Part shown: in pieces, positions 8,634 through 15,937 of the stretch | How the letters are laid out: every line of letters begins with the position of its first letter | Position numbering within the stretch: the first letter of the stretch is position 1 | Origin: Paraburkholderia xenovorans LB400 | Lineage (GTDB): Bacteria > Pseudomonadota > Gammaproteobacteria > Burkholderiales > Burkholderiaceae | Length of the DNA stretch: 64,000 bases | NCBI RefSeq assembly: GCF_000013645.1 | Contig: NC_007952.1 | Span: forward strand, 3,162,001 to 3,226,000 | Direction of reading: 5' to 3' | Notes under the pieces: model-generated | Told to the model about the DNA's origin: nothing | The model's database searches: none | What the model saw: only the letters and a program-made list of their open reading frames with translations | Program-made: the position numbers and the translations under genes

Positions 8634-9524
8634 TCATTGGCTCCGTTGTCCGTCGCTCGCGCGACAGAACGTGTCGATGATCGCGGTGTACGCGGCGGGT
8701 GCTTCGATATAGCCGGCGTGCCCCGCCCGAGGCACGACCTGCAACTTGGTGCGCGCGGCCAGCGCGATGCGTTCGCAGGCTTCGGGCGTGGTAATGGTGT
8801 CGTCGGCGCCCACGGCCACGTTGATGCGGCCCTGGTGGCGCGCGAGGTCGCTCGCGAGATCGGCGTTGGCGAGCAGATGCGTGGCCTGCGCGTAACCGTG
8901 CGGGATCACGCGCGCCATGTTCCAGCGCACCCATGCGCGAGCTTCGTCGCTTGCGTGAGCGGACAACATATTCGTGCTGCGTTGTTCGGCGAGACCTTGC
9001 GGGCCGAGTTCGTTCAGCATCGCGAGCCGCTGATCGCGCTTCGTGTTGCGTACCTCTGCCGATGCCGCGCCGTAACCGCCAGCCGGCGACAACAGCAGCA
9101 AGCCGGCCACGCGCTGCGCATGCGTCACGGCAAACGCGCCGGCGATAATCGCGCCGAGCGAATGACCGAGCAGCACGCAGCGTTCAATGCCGAGCGCGTC
9201 GAGCCACTCTTTCAGCACGCTCGCGTAGTCAGCCGCGGCTGGCGAGTCGGCCGCGACCGGCGTGGAGGCGCCATAACCCGGCGCATCCCACGCCAGCACG
9301 CGGCGCGTCGCGCCGAGCATTTCGAACTGCTGCACCCACGACGCCGCGCCCGAACCGATACCGTGCAGCAGCACGAGCGGCAGCGCACCGCTACCGGCGC
9401 CATCCACTTCGCGATAGCTCACCGCACGTTGCGACGCCAACCAGATCTGCTGCGTCGGGAAACGCGCAACGCGCGCTTCGAGCGTGGCGTGTGCATCTGC
9501 GGTAACGGATGGAACAGCGGACAT
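8634..9524 (-). CDS. Alpha/beta-fold hydrolase
   Basis: This 296-residue alpha/beta hydrolase has an oxyanion-hole region LLHGIGSGAASW, the nucleophile elbow GHSLGA, a candidate acid in VGADDTIT and the catalytic His in AGHAGYIE. By family, it may hydrolyse C-C bonds of meta-cleavage products (MhpC/BphD-like), esters or lactones. The co-encoded VOC protein favours the meta-cleavage reading, but this is inference. It ends directly before the IclR gene start and begins 45 bp after the cupin gene. Confidence 0.88.
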   Translation of the reverse strand: MSAVPSVTADAHATLEARVARFPTQQIWLASQRAVSYREVDGAGSGALPLVLLHGIGSGAASWVQQFEMLGATRRVLAWDAPGYGASTPVAADSPAAADYASVLKEWLDALGIERCVLLGHSLGAIIAGAFAVTHAQRVAGLLLLSPAGGYGAASAEVRNTKRDQRLAMLNELGPQGLAEQRSTNMLSAHASDEARAWVRWNMARVIPHGYAQATHLLANADLASDLARHQGRINVAVGADDTITTPEACERIALAARTKLQVVPRAGHAGYIEAPAAYTAIIDTFCRASDGQRSQ

Positions 9525-9569
9525 GATTTCCTTCGTGGGTGTTCTGAAACTGCGATAGCGTTTGAAGGT

Positions 9570-10097
9570 TTAGCGCTTGAGGCTTGCCAGCGGCGAATCC
9601 GGCGGATAGGTCGGCGTAATCGGCTTCGGCGAACCGAGCATCACGCACATCAACGCGTCTTCTTCACCAATGTTGATTTCCGTGCGATACACGCCCGGCG
9701 GCACCGAGATCAGGTCGCGCTCGCCGAGCACGGCTTCCCACGTTTCGCCGTCTTTCTCGCAGATCACTTTCATCTTGCCGCGCAGCACGAAGAAAATTTC
9801 TTCGACATCCATATGAATATGGCTCGGGCCGATGTTGCCGGCCGGGATCACCATCGTCGAGAACGTGAAGCCGCCTGCGGGCACCGTGTTCACGTCTTTC
9901 GCGACGCCCGTGCCGCCCGTGCCGACATAGCGCATTTGCGCGCGGCGATACTTCGGGTCGTAGTCGGCCTGGAACTTCAGCGCGTCCCAGTCATAGCGCC
10001 GCGTTTCCAGGCGCGCCACGCGGCTGTCCAGCCATTGGGCAAAGCTCGCGTCCGCGGGCTGGTCCCACGATTTGCGTTCGATATCGGCGTCCGCCAT
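9570..10097 (-). CDS. Cupin-domain protein
   Basis: This is a 175-residue single-cupin protein. The metal-binding motif is PSHIHMDVEEIFFVLRGK, with His, His and Glu ligands, and the second motif is near the C-terminus (VPPGVYRTEINIGEE). Small cupins in degradation operons act as dioxygenases, isomerases or decarboxylases, and the reaction here is unknown. I chose the ATG at 10097 (MADADIERK), which has an AAGGAG-type ribosome site just upstream; the frame to 10127 adds ten residues including the ribosome site itself. Confidence 0.85.
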   Translation of the reverse strand: MADADIERKSWDQPADASFAQWLDSRVARLETRRYDWDALKFQADYDPKYRRAQMRYVGTGGTGVAKDVNTVPAGGFTFSTMVIPAGNIGPSHIHMDVEEIFFVLRGKMKVICEKDGETWEAVLGERDLISVPPGVYRTEINIGEEDALMCVMLGSPKPITPTYPPDSPLASLKR

Positions 10098-10123
10098 CTC
10101 TTTCTCCTTTCGATTCGACAAGA

Positions 10124-10891
10124 TCAATTCATCACGAAGCCGCCGTTGACCGGCAGCAGTTGGCCGGTCACGAAGCGAGCGGCATCGGACAACAGGAACA
10201 GCACCGGCCCGGTGACGTCGTCGGGCACTTGTGCGCGCGTGAGCGCGCGGCCTTGCAGGTAATACTGATGACGCTCGGCGGGCACATACGCGGTTGCCTC
10301 GACTTCGGTCAGTCCCGGCGCGATCGCATTGACCGTCACCTGGTGCGCGCCGAATTCACGCGCGAGCGAGCGGGTCATCGAAATCACCGCGCCTTTGCTC
10401 GCGACATAAGCGAGCAGCTTCGGCGCACCCCACATCGCCGTGTCCGACGCAATGTTGACGATGCTGCCGCGGCCCGAGTCGCGCAGATACGGCAGCGCGG
10501 CGGTGCTCATCAGCCAGGTGCCGCGCACGTTGACGTTCATCACGGCGTCCCACGTCTCTACCGACAGCTCGTCGGCGAACTTGCCGCCGGAGTTGGTGAT
10601 GGCCGCGTTGTTGATCAGTGCATCGATGCCGCCGAGTTGCGCCGCGCCCTGCTCCGCGAATTGCCTGATGCTTGCGGGGTCGGCGAGATCGAGCGGCACG
10701 TAGGTGACCGCATGACCTGGTTCGGCGAGCGCCGCTGCTAGCGCTTCACCTTCTTCATGCAGCACGTCGCCGAACACCACGCGCGCGCCGGCTTGCACCA
10801 GCGAGCGGACAAACGCCGCGCCGAGACCGCGCGCGCCGCCCGTCACGAGGACGCGACGTCCGTTGAGCGCTGCGGGCGCGTCGTCATGCAT
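10124..10891 (-). CDS. SDR-family oxidoreductase, classical
   Basis: This 255-residue classical SDR has TGGARGLGAAFV, NNAAITNSGG, the catalytic Ser in VNIASDTAMWG and the catalytic YVASKGAV motif (Tyr and Lys present). It ends with TGQLLPVNGG. It probably oxidises a dihydrodiol or secondary alcohol to the catechol or ketone, the usual second step after a Rieske dioxygenase, which is encoded just upstream with an 8-base overlap (ATGCATGA). Unlike the SDR at 6940-7749, all active-site residues are present. Confidence 0.9.
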   Translation of the reverse strand: MHDDAPAALNGRRVLVTGGARGLGAAFVRSLVQAGARVVFGDVLHEEGEALAAALAEPGHAVTYVPLDLADPASIRQFAEQGAAQLGGIDALINNAAITNSGGKFADELSVETWDAVMNVNVRGTWLMSTAALPYLRDSGRGSIVNIASDTAMWGAPKLLAYVASKGAVISMTRSLAREFGAHQVTVNAIAPGLTEVEATAYVPAERHQYYLQGRALTRAQVPDDVTGPVLFLLSDAARFVTGQLLPVNGGFVMN

Positions 10892-11975
10892 GGCTGTGAC
10901 CTGCTTCTGCCGCTGCCGGCGTGGCGCTGACCGCTTGAGCGCGATGCGCGTCCAGATCGGCGAAGTGCTGCTGCGCGCGCTGGCGCAACATGCGGCGCAC
11001 GCGCGTCATGCCGACGTCGTGCTGATACAGAAACTCGTGATCGCGCGCATTCGGCGCCATGCTTTCCAGCACGTAGCGGTCTTGCTCCAGCACGGCCCAA
11101 TGCAGACCTTCCAGACGGTTGCGATACATGAAACGCCATGCGTCGCGCTGCCAGCCTTGCACCTTGCGGGTACGCCAGAAATAGACCTGGCAGTTGTCTT
11201 CGTCGACGGGAACGGCGAAGCCGATGATCCCGAAGTTGCCGCCCGGCCCGAACTTCTTCTTGTACGGAATCGCGAGACGCATCCACAGGCAACCGGTTTC
11301 GCCGAGTTCCACCCAGTCGAAATTCACATCGCGCTGGCCGATCTTTTCGAACATCAGCCCGGTTTCGGTCTTGCGCACGCGCATGTCGGCCTGCTTGTCG
11401 CCTTCAGCCATTGAATGCGAGGTCGCGTGCAGATACGCGCCGTGCATCGGGTCCATCACGTTGTCGATCGCGTACTGGTAATTGCACTTCCAGTGCGACA
11501 TGCACAGGAAGCTCGCGTATTCCTCGCCGACCAGTTCTTCCGGCAGCACGAGCGGCGCGGGTTCTTTATGCGCGTCGTCGCCGAACCACAGGAAAATCGC
11601 GCCGGCATGCTCTTCGACCGGATACGACTTCACGCACTTCTGGCCTTCCAGCGGGCAGTTCGATACAGCAGGCACCTTGGTGACCGTGCCGCCGCCGTCG
11701 ACTTCAATGCCGTGATACCAGCATGCGACGCTGCCGCCGAGATTCCAGCCGAGTGACAGACGCGCGCCGCGATGCGGGCAGCGGTCTTCGAGCGCGCGAA
11801 CTTTGCCTTCCTTGTCGCGCCACAGCACGATCTGGTCGCCCAGCCGCGTGATGCCGACCGGCGCGTCGCCGACTTGCCAGCTCGGCGCAACGGGATACCA
11901 GTAATTGCGCAGGCCTTGGTTCAGATAGGACTGAATCGGGTCGGCCGCGCCTTGCGTTGTATTGGGGGACGTCAT
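10884..11975 (-). CDS. Rieske non-haem iron oxygenase, alpha subunit
   Basis: This is a 363-residue ring-hydroxylating oxygenase. The Rieske cluster motif is CPHRG then CWYHG (C-x-H-x17-C-x2-H) at about residues 67-90. The mononuclear iron site is visible as DPMHGAYLH (His-x4-His), with a probable Asp ligand in LEQDRYVLES. The operon encodes no beta subunit, which places it with the alpha-only (phthalate/phenoxybenzoate/vanillate-type) oxygenases rather than the alpha3beta3 biphenyl type. Electrons would come from the ferredoxin at 12337-12651 and the reductase at 685-1950. The hydroxylated substrate is unknown. Confidence 0.93.
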   Translation of the reverse strand: MTSPNTTQGAADPIQSYLNQGLRNYWYPVAPSWQVGDAPVGITRLGDQIVLWRDKEGKVRALEDRCPHRGARLSLGWNLGGSVACWYHGIEVDGGGTVTKVPAVSNCPLEGQKCVKSYPVEEHAGAIFLWFGDDAHKEPAPLVLPEELVGEEYASFLCMSHWKCNYQYAIDNVMDPMHGAYLHATSHSMAEGDKQADMRVRKTETGLMFEKIGQRDVNFDWVELGETGCLWMRLAIPYKKKFGPGGNFGIIGFAVPVDEDNCQVYFWRTRKVQGWQRDAWRFMYRNRLEGLHWAVLEQDRYVLESMAPNARDHEFLYQHDVGMTRVRRMLRQRAQQHFADLDAHRAQAVSATPAAAEAGHSHA

Positions 11976-12023
11976 GAAAAGACTCCGGATGCGGATGCGA
12001 TGAACGTGTTCGGGAAAGCGCGC

Positions 12024-12335
12024 TTATTCGGCGAGCAGGCGGAATTCGGCGGCGAGGCGCTCGGCGTCCCACGTATTGCCTTCCGGAGTGCGGAAGCCGG
12101 CGCGGTTCAAACCGTCAGCGACTTCCTGCAACTCCGTTGCGCCCGCTTCGAACACTTTTTCGAGCGCGTCGCCGAAATCGTTTTCGTACTGGGTCGGCTC
12201 GGCCTTGCGCGTTTGCCAGATGAAGTTCTCGCTCTCGCCCGGCTTTTCGATCACGCCCTTGCCGGCGACGTTGTTCGGCTGCGGCGCGAGCCACGGCTTC
12301 AGGAAGGGATTGAAGTTCACGGTTTGCTCTCGCAT
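12024..12335 (-). CDS. Small conserved protein of unknown function in the oxygenase operon
   Basis: This 103-residue protein lies between the ferredoxin and the oxygenase alpha gene. Its ATG is one base past the ferredoxin stop, so the two are translationally coupled. The C-terminal half (ADGLNRAGFRTPEGNTWDAERL) resembles the small helix-turn-helix found in resolvase-type recombinases, where NxxGxxTxxGxxW is common. I do not think it is a recombinase. A role as accessory subunit or local regulator of the oxygenase is possible but not shown by the sequence. There is no signal peptide or membrane segment. Confidence 0.75.
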   Translation of the reverse strand: MREQTVNFNPFLKPWLAPQPNNVAGKGVIEKPGESENFIWQTRKAEPTQYENDFGDALEKVFEAGATELQEVADGLNRAGFRTPEGNTWDAERLAAEFRLLAE

Positions 12336-12336
12336 G

Positions 12337-12651
12337 TCATTCCACCTTGATCTGGATTTCTTCACCGGCGAGACGTACCGAATACGTCTTCAGGTCGCGG
12401 CCACCGGGCTCTTTCAGGCATTTTCCGGTCGGGATATGGAACACGGCTTCGTGCAGCGGGCATTCGACCGTGTCGCCGTCGATAAAGCCTTGCGTCAGCA
12501 ACGCGTACGCATGGGGGCAGACGTTTTCCAGCGCGTACAGCGCATCGCCCACCTTGTAGATGCCGATCTCCGTGCCGTCGAGTTTGAACTCGAGCGGCGC
12601 GTCATCGGACAGGTCGCCGGCATGGCCGGCGCAGCGCCATTGTTCAGTCAT
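12337..12651 (-). CDS. Rieske-type [2Fe-2S] ferredoxin
   Basis: This 104-residue Rieske ferredoxin has the cluster motif CPHAYALLTQGF followed by VECPLHEAVF (C-x-H ... C-x2-H). The length is normal for oxygenase ferredoxins such as BphA3. It carries electrons from the reductase to the oxygenase. It is the first gene of the operon and has a strong AGGAG ribosome site at about 12659-12667. A TATAAT hexamer and a palindrome lie just upstream, so the operon promoter is probably here. Confidence 0.93.
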   Translation of the reverse strand: MTEQWRCAGHAGDLSDDAPLEFKLDGTEIGIYKVGDALYALENVCPHAYALLTQGFIDGDTVECPLHEAVFHIPTGKCLKEPGGRDLKTYSVRLAGEEIQIKVE

Positions 12652-12674
12652 TTCTCGCCTTCTCCTGAAGCCTT

Positions 12675-12694
12675 ATGTTCCATATAAGGAACAT
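12675..12694. promoter_or_regulatory. Perfect palindrome upstream of the catabolic operon (candidate IclR operator)
   Basis: ATGTTCC-ATATAA-GGAACAT is a perfect 7-bp inverted repeat with a 6-bp AT spacer, ending 23 bp before the ferredoxin start. IclR-family proteins often bind palindromes of this size with TTCC/GGAA arms, and an IclR gene is in the operon. It lies downstream of the candidate -10, a position suited to repression. The assignment to either IclR is inference. Confidence 0.6.
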
Positions 12695-12711
12695 CAGTTC
12701 GTGTATGGATA

Positions 12712-12740
12712 ATTATAGGAGCGGCTTCGGCGAGAAAAAA
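12712..12740 (-). promoter_or_regulatory. Candidate promoter of the catabolic operon
   Basis: On the minus strand a perfect TATAAT lies at 12717-12712, about 60 bp before the ferredoxin start. The -35 position is only T-rich, with no TTGACA, so an activator may be needed. The transcript would begin near 12705 and carry the palindrome at 12675-12694 in its leader. Confidence 0.45.
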
Positions 12741-12916
12741 TAAAAATCTGGGCGGGTAGGGGAAAACACTGAGTGTGGTACCCAAAATACACTGCCGCGC
12801 GAACCGGCGAGAGCGGCGCCCACACTCGCCAAGCCTTACAGCGCTTGGGTCGCGCCGTATTTCCAGACGAAACCGACAAGCCTCATGCGGGTTTGTACGG
12901 GGTCCGAAAATTTATT

Positions 12917-12976
12917 TTGACCACTTCTAGACTCACTATAATTTTCCATAGGCGATACAAACGCCCATAGGTGGAA
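12917..12976 (+). promoter_or_regulatory. Candidate porin promoter with nearby dyad
   Basis: TTGACC at 12917-12922 and TATAAT at 12937-12942 point toward the porin, but their spacing is 14 bp instead of about 17, which would be weak without an activator. Directly after the -10 is a broken dyad: TTCCA at 12944-12948 with TGGAA at 12972-12976, and GGCG at 12951-12954 with CGCC at 12962-12965. The TTCCA/TGGAA arms resemble those of the palindrome at 12675-12694, suggesting shared control by an IclR protein. Confidence 0.4.
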
Positions 12977-13090
12977 CACAAAGCGTAGCAGTTTTGGCGC
13001 ATAAACCCAGAACTGCATTCAACCCAAAGCAAGGATCAGGGACGACGAATCTGGCGAAAGCTAACCGTCGTGTGATCAGGAGAACCAACG

Positions 13091-14164
13091 GTGAAGCACA
13101 TCATTGCAGCCGGCTTGACGGCAATCTGCGCAACGACAGGCGCATGGGCGCAGAGCAGTGTGACGCTATACGGCAGCCTGGATGCCGGTGTCGCGTATGT
13201 CAGCAATGTAGGTGGCCATTCGAAGTGGATGGAAGAACAAGGCAACATGCAGCCTGACCGCTGGGGCCTGAAAGGCGTGGAAGATCTGGGCGGCGGCCTG
13301 AAGACGGTCTTCCAGCTGGAAAACGGCTTCTATACGAACACCGGCGCGTTCGCGAAATCCGGTGTGCTGTTCAACCGTCAGGCGTTTGTCGGTTTGAGCT
13401 CGGACACGATCGGCACGCTGACGCTCGGTCATCAGACGCCGTTCAGCTTCGACGTGCTGGGTCCGCTGAGCACGGCTTATCTGGCGGCCAGCTGGTACGC
13501 GTTCCACCCGGGCAATATCGACGAACTCGCCGACACCGGCGTGGTGCCGTTCGACAATTCGGTGAAATTCCGCTCGGCGAGTTTCAACGGCTTTCAGGTC
13601 GGCGCGATGATGGGTCTCGGCAACACGACCAACTTCTCCACGGGCAAGACGTTGAGCTTTGCGCTTAGCTACGCGAACGGTCCGTTCAAGGCCGGCGCGA
13701 CGTACGCGAATGAGCACGACCGCACGCCGTCGATCGTCACCACGGGCATCAACAACTTCCAGGGCGTGGCGGCGGCCAACTACACCGCGGACAAGGTCGA
13801 AAACATGGGCGCGGGCGCGTCATACCAGTTCGGCAAGCTGCTGGTGCACGGTCTGTACACGCGCGTGAAGCTGGAGTCGGCTGGGCACTCGGACACGTAT
13901 CAGAGCTACGACGTCGGCGCGAATTATCAGTTCACGCCGTTCAATAGCGTCGCCGGCGGCGCTGCGACGACGACGTTGGCGGGGCATCGCTGGACGCAGT
14001 TCGAGATCGGCGACATCTACGCGCTGTCGAAGTCCACGCAGCTCTACGTGAACGCGCTGTACGAGCGCGCGGGTTCGAACACGGATGCAGCGTTCTTTAC
14101 GGCGGGCGTGTCGAGCGGCCGGAACCAGACGGTCATCCTGACCGGCATCCACCACTCGTTCTGA
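13091..14164 (+). CDS. Gram-negative general porin
   Basis: This 357-residue outer-membrane porin starts with GTG at 13091 behind an AGGAG ribosome site (13079-13083). The signal peptide ends in ATTGAWA before QSSVTLYGSLDAGV, the standard mature start of burkholderial trimeric porins. LENGFYTNTGAF and GHQTPF are loop/strand motifs of this family, and the protein ends in HHSF, with the C-terminal Phe needed for outer-membrane assembly. It is divergent from the catabolic operon and probably lets its substrate cross the outer membrane. A GC-rich hairpin follows the gene. Confidence 0.95.
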   Translation: MKHIIAAGLTAICATTGAWAQSSVTLYGSLDAGVAYVSNVGGHSKWMEEQGNMQPDRWGLKGVEDLGGGLKTVFQLENGFYTNTGAFAKSGVLFNRQAFVGLSSDTIGTLTLGHQTPFSFDVLGPLSTAYLAASWYAFHPGNIDELADTGVVPFDNSVKFRSASFNGFQVGAMMGLGNTTNFSTGKTLSFALSYANGPFKAGATYANEHDRTPSIVTTGINNFQGVAAANYTADKVENMGAGASYQFGKLLVHGLYTRVKLESAGHSDTYQSYDVGANYQFTPFNSVAGGAATTTLAGHRWTQFEIGDIYALSKSTQLYVNALYERAGSNTDAAFFTAGVSSGRNQTVILTGIHHSF

Positions 14165-14193
14165 TGTGCTGACGAACCTGTGATGTGAAGCAG

Positions 14194-14223
14194 CCAGTCC
14201 TGCTGCGAACGGAGCCGGACTGG
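14194..14223 (+). terminator. Hairpin after the porin gene
   Basis: CCAGTCC at 14194-14200 pairs perfectly with GGACTGG at 14217-14223, and GCT/AGC inside can extend the stem. It starts 30 bp after the porin stop, between converging genes. There is no T run, so termination is likely but not certain. Confidence 0.5.
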
Positions 14224-14270
14224 CGCCACAGCGAATGCGGAAGCAGAAAACGGCGGAAGCGGAAGCGGAA

Positions 14271-15245
14271 TCAGCTCGCCGCTACCGGCTTGCGGCGGGC
14301 CTGAACCGCGGTCGGATCATCCGGACGCGGCCGATAGCTGAGTCGCTCGGACAGTTCGAGCGCCGCCTGGCAAACCGCAATGATGAGCGGCTCACGCTCT
14401 TCGGCCTCGCCGATATCCGAACGTGGGATCGTGACCGTCAGGGCGGCCGCGATCTTGCCACTCTGGTCTCGCACCGGCGCGCTCACGACTGAAATACCCC
14501 GCTCGAACGACGCTTCGCTCAGCGCATAGCCGAGCGCCGCGCTTTCGCGCACTCTCCCATACAGTTCTTCCACGGTGGCCGGCGTGCGTTCGGTGAAACG
14601 TTCGAGCTGCGGCTCGGGATACAACTGGCGCAATTCCTCGAAACTCAGATCGCCCATCAACACCTGACCGTGCACCGTCGCATGCGCCGGCAAACGCGTG
14701 CCGACATGGACCTTCACCGAACTGAACATCGGCGCATGGGTTTGCGCCTTGGCGACGAACACCACGTCGCGCTGATCGCGGATCAGCAGATGCGTGCTCA
14801 AGCCCGTGGCATCGCGCAGGCGTTCGAGAATCGGCGTACCGACATCGGTCAGTTCGAGCGAACTCAGATATTCGAAGCCGAGCCTCAACACCGCGACGCT
14901 CAGGCGAAAATAACGGTCGCCGTTGACGCGCTCCAGAAAGCCGAGCGCTTCGAGCGTCTGCAATAAACGGAACGTAGTGGTGCGCGGAATGCCGATACGC
15001 CTGGACAATTCGGGCGCGCCGAGCACCGGCTCACGCGCGCTGAATTCCGCAAGAATACGCAGGCCCCGTTCGAGGCCCGGCACGAGATAGGTGGATCCAC
15101 CGGCGCTTTCTTCGTCGGTGGAATCCACGGACTCGGCACCGTCCAGCCGGCTCGACGACGCCACGTCGTCCTGCGAAATCGCGGCCGCCGCACCGCGCGG
15201 CTTTGCTTGCTTGCGTCCCGCTCCTGTCTGCTCTTCTTTTGCCAT
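14271..15245 (-). CDS. IclR-family transcriptional regulator (paralogue of the operon regulator)
   Basis: This is a 324-residue IclR protein. The winged helix (GLERGLRILAEFS, IPRTTTFRLLQTLEALGFL) is followed by the effector domain (RLPAHATVHGQVLMG, FERGISVVSAPVRD). It shares long nearly identical blocks with the IclR protein at 7749-8633 but has a longer N-terminal tail of about 50 residues, rich in Lys, Ala, Ser and Asp. It converges on the porin. Duplicated regulators around one catabolic locus suggest either two related effectors or opposite actions on the operon and the porin (inference). Confidence 0.92.
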   Translation of the reverse strand: MAKEEQTGAGRKQAKPRGAAAAISQDDVASSSRLDGAESVDSTDEESAGGSTYLVPGLERGLRILAEFSAREPVLGAPELSRRIGIPRTTTFRLLQTLEALGFLERVNGDRYFRLSVAVLRLGFEYLSSLELTDVGTPILERLRDATGLSTHLLIRDQRDVVFVAKAQTHAPMFSSVKVHVGTRLPAHATVHGQVLMGDLSFEELRQLYPEPQLERFTERTPATVEELYGRVRESAALGYALSEASFERGISVVSAPVRDQSGKIAAALTVTIPRSDIGEAEEREPLIIAVCQAALELSERLSYRPRPDDPTAVQARRKPVAAS

Positions 15246-15550
15246 CTTGGCTGCCGTTTCTGCTGTTCATCAAGGTCAGATCAGCATGATAGCGTGTGCC
15301 GCCGGGCGCCTTCACTCCCGTCGTTATTTCTTCCGCCACGCCGCCGTGAGCCGTCCGATCCTCTACGCTCGTGGAGCCCGCGCGGCACGGCGGATCGTGC
15401 GGCTCCTGATCGTGTGCGTCCTGATCGTGGTTAACCATGCCTTTTGCCGCACCGCTGCCATTTAACGCGGTGCTATGCTTTGAAGCGGTCCACTGCGCCT
15501 GGCCTCTCTGCCGCGCATTCGCTCCGCTCAAGCGTTCGGAGGCCACACCC
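15246..15550. other. Intergenic region between the IclR gene and a small protein gene
   Basis: This 305-bp gap must hold the IclR promoter (minus) and the promoter of the gene at 15551 (plus). I see no convincing gene, repeat or promoter hexamers in it. The only clear signal is GGAGG at 15538-15542, the ribosome site of the gene that follows. Confidence 0.5.
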
Positions 15551-15838
15551 ATGTCCGATTCCATTCAGATTCAGGTTGCCGACTCGCACCTTTATCCGGG
15601 CTGCGCGGTGCGCATCGCACACCTGCCCGAGCAGGCACGGGCGGCGGCGGCCGTCGTCGAATTCGCCGACGGTTCCGGCGCCAATGCCACCTGCCATCGG
15701 CGAACGCTCGACGAACTCGAATTGATGGTGGACCGCTATGCCACGCAAAAGCGTCACCCCGTCGACACCCGGCATTGGCTTCTGCTGGCCGTCGACGCAA
15801 CGCATCACAGTTGGCGCGTAAAGCGCCGGCTGCCTTAG
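15551..15838 (+). CDS. Small hypothetical protein
   Basis: This 95-residue protein starts at 15551 (MSDSIQIQVADSHLY) behind GGAGG at a good distance. An upstream ATG in frame at 15437 would add 38 residues of unlikely composition. The sequence is soluble and mixed charge, with no signal peptide or membrane segment. I do not recognise a domain. The codon use matches its chromosomal neighbours. Confidence 0.7.
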   Translation: MSDSIQIQVADSHLYPGCAVRIAHLPEQARAAAAVVEFADGSGANATCHRRTLDELELMVDRYATQKRHPVDTRHWLLLAVDATHHSWRVKRRLP

Positions 15839-15937
15839 CCTGCATTTTCCGCCCGCTTCAAATTCGCCACCGGTGCCGCGCATAGGCGGCTCCGTGCGGA
15901 GCTTGAGCGCCCGTCACAGCCACGTCGAAACCTAGCG

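Noticed and set aside
8637..10262. Long plus-strand open frame of 541 codons
   Set aside because: It runs antisense to the hydrolase, cupin and SDR genes and is Arg/His/Ala-rich, a typical shadow of GC-rich coding DNA.
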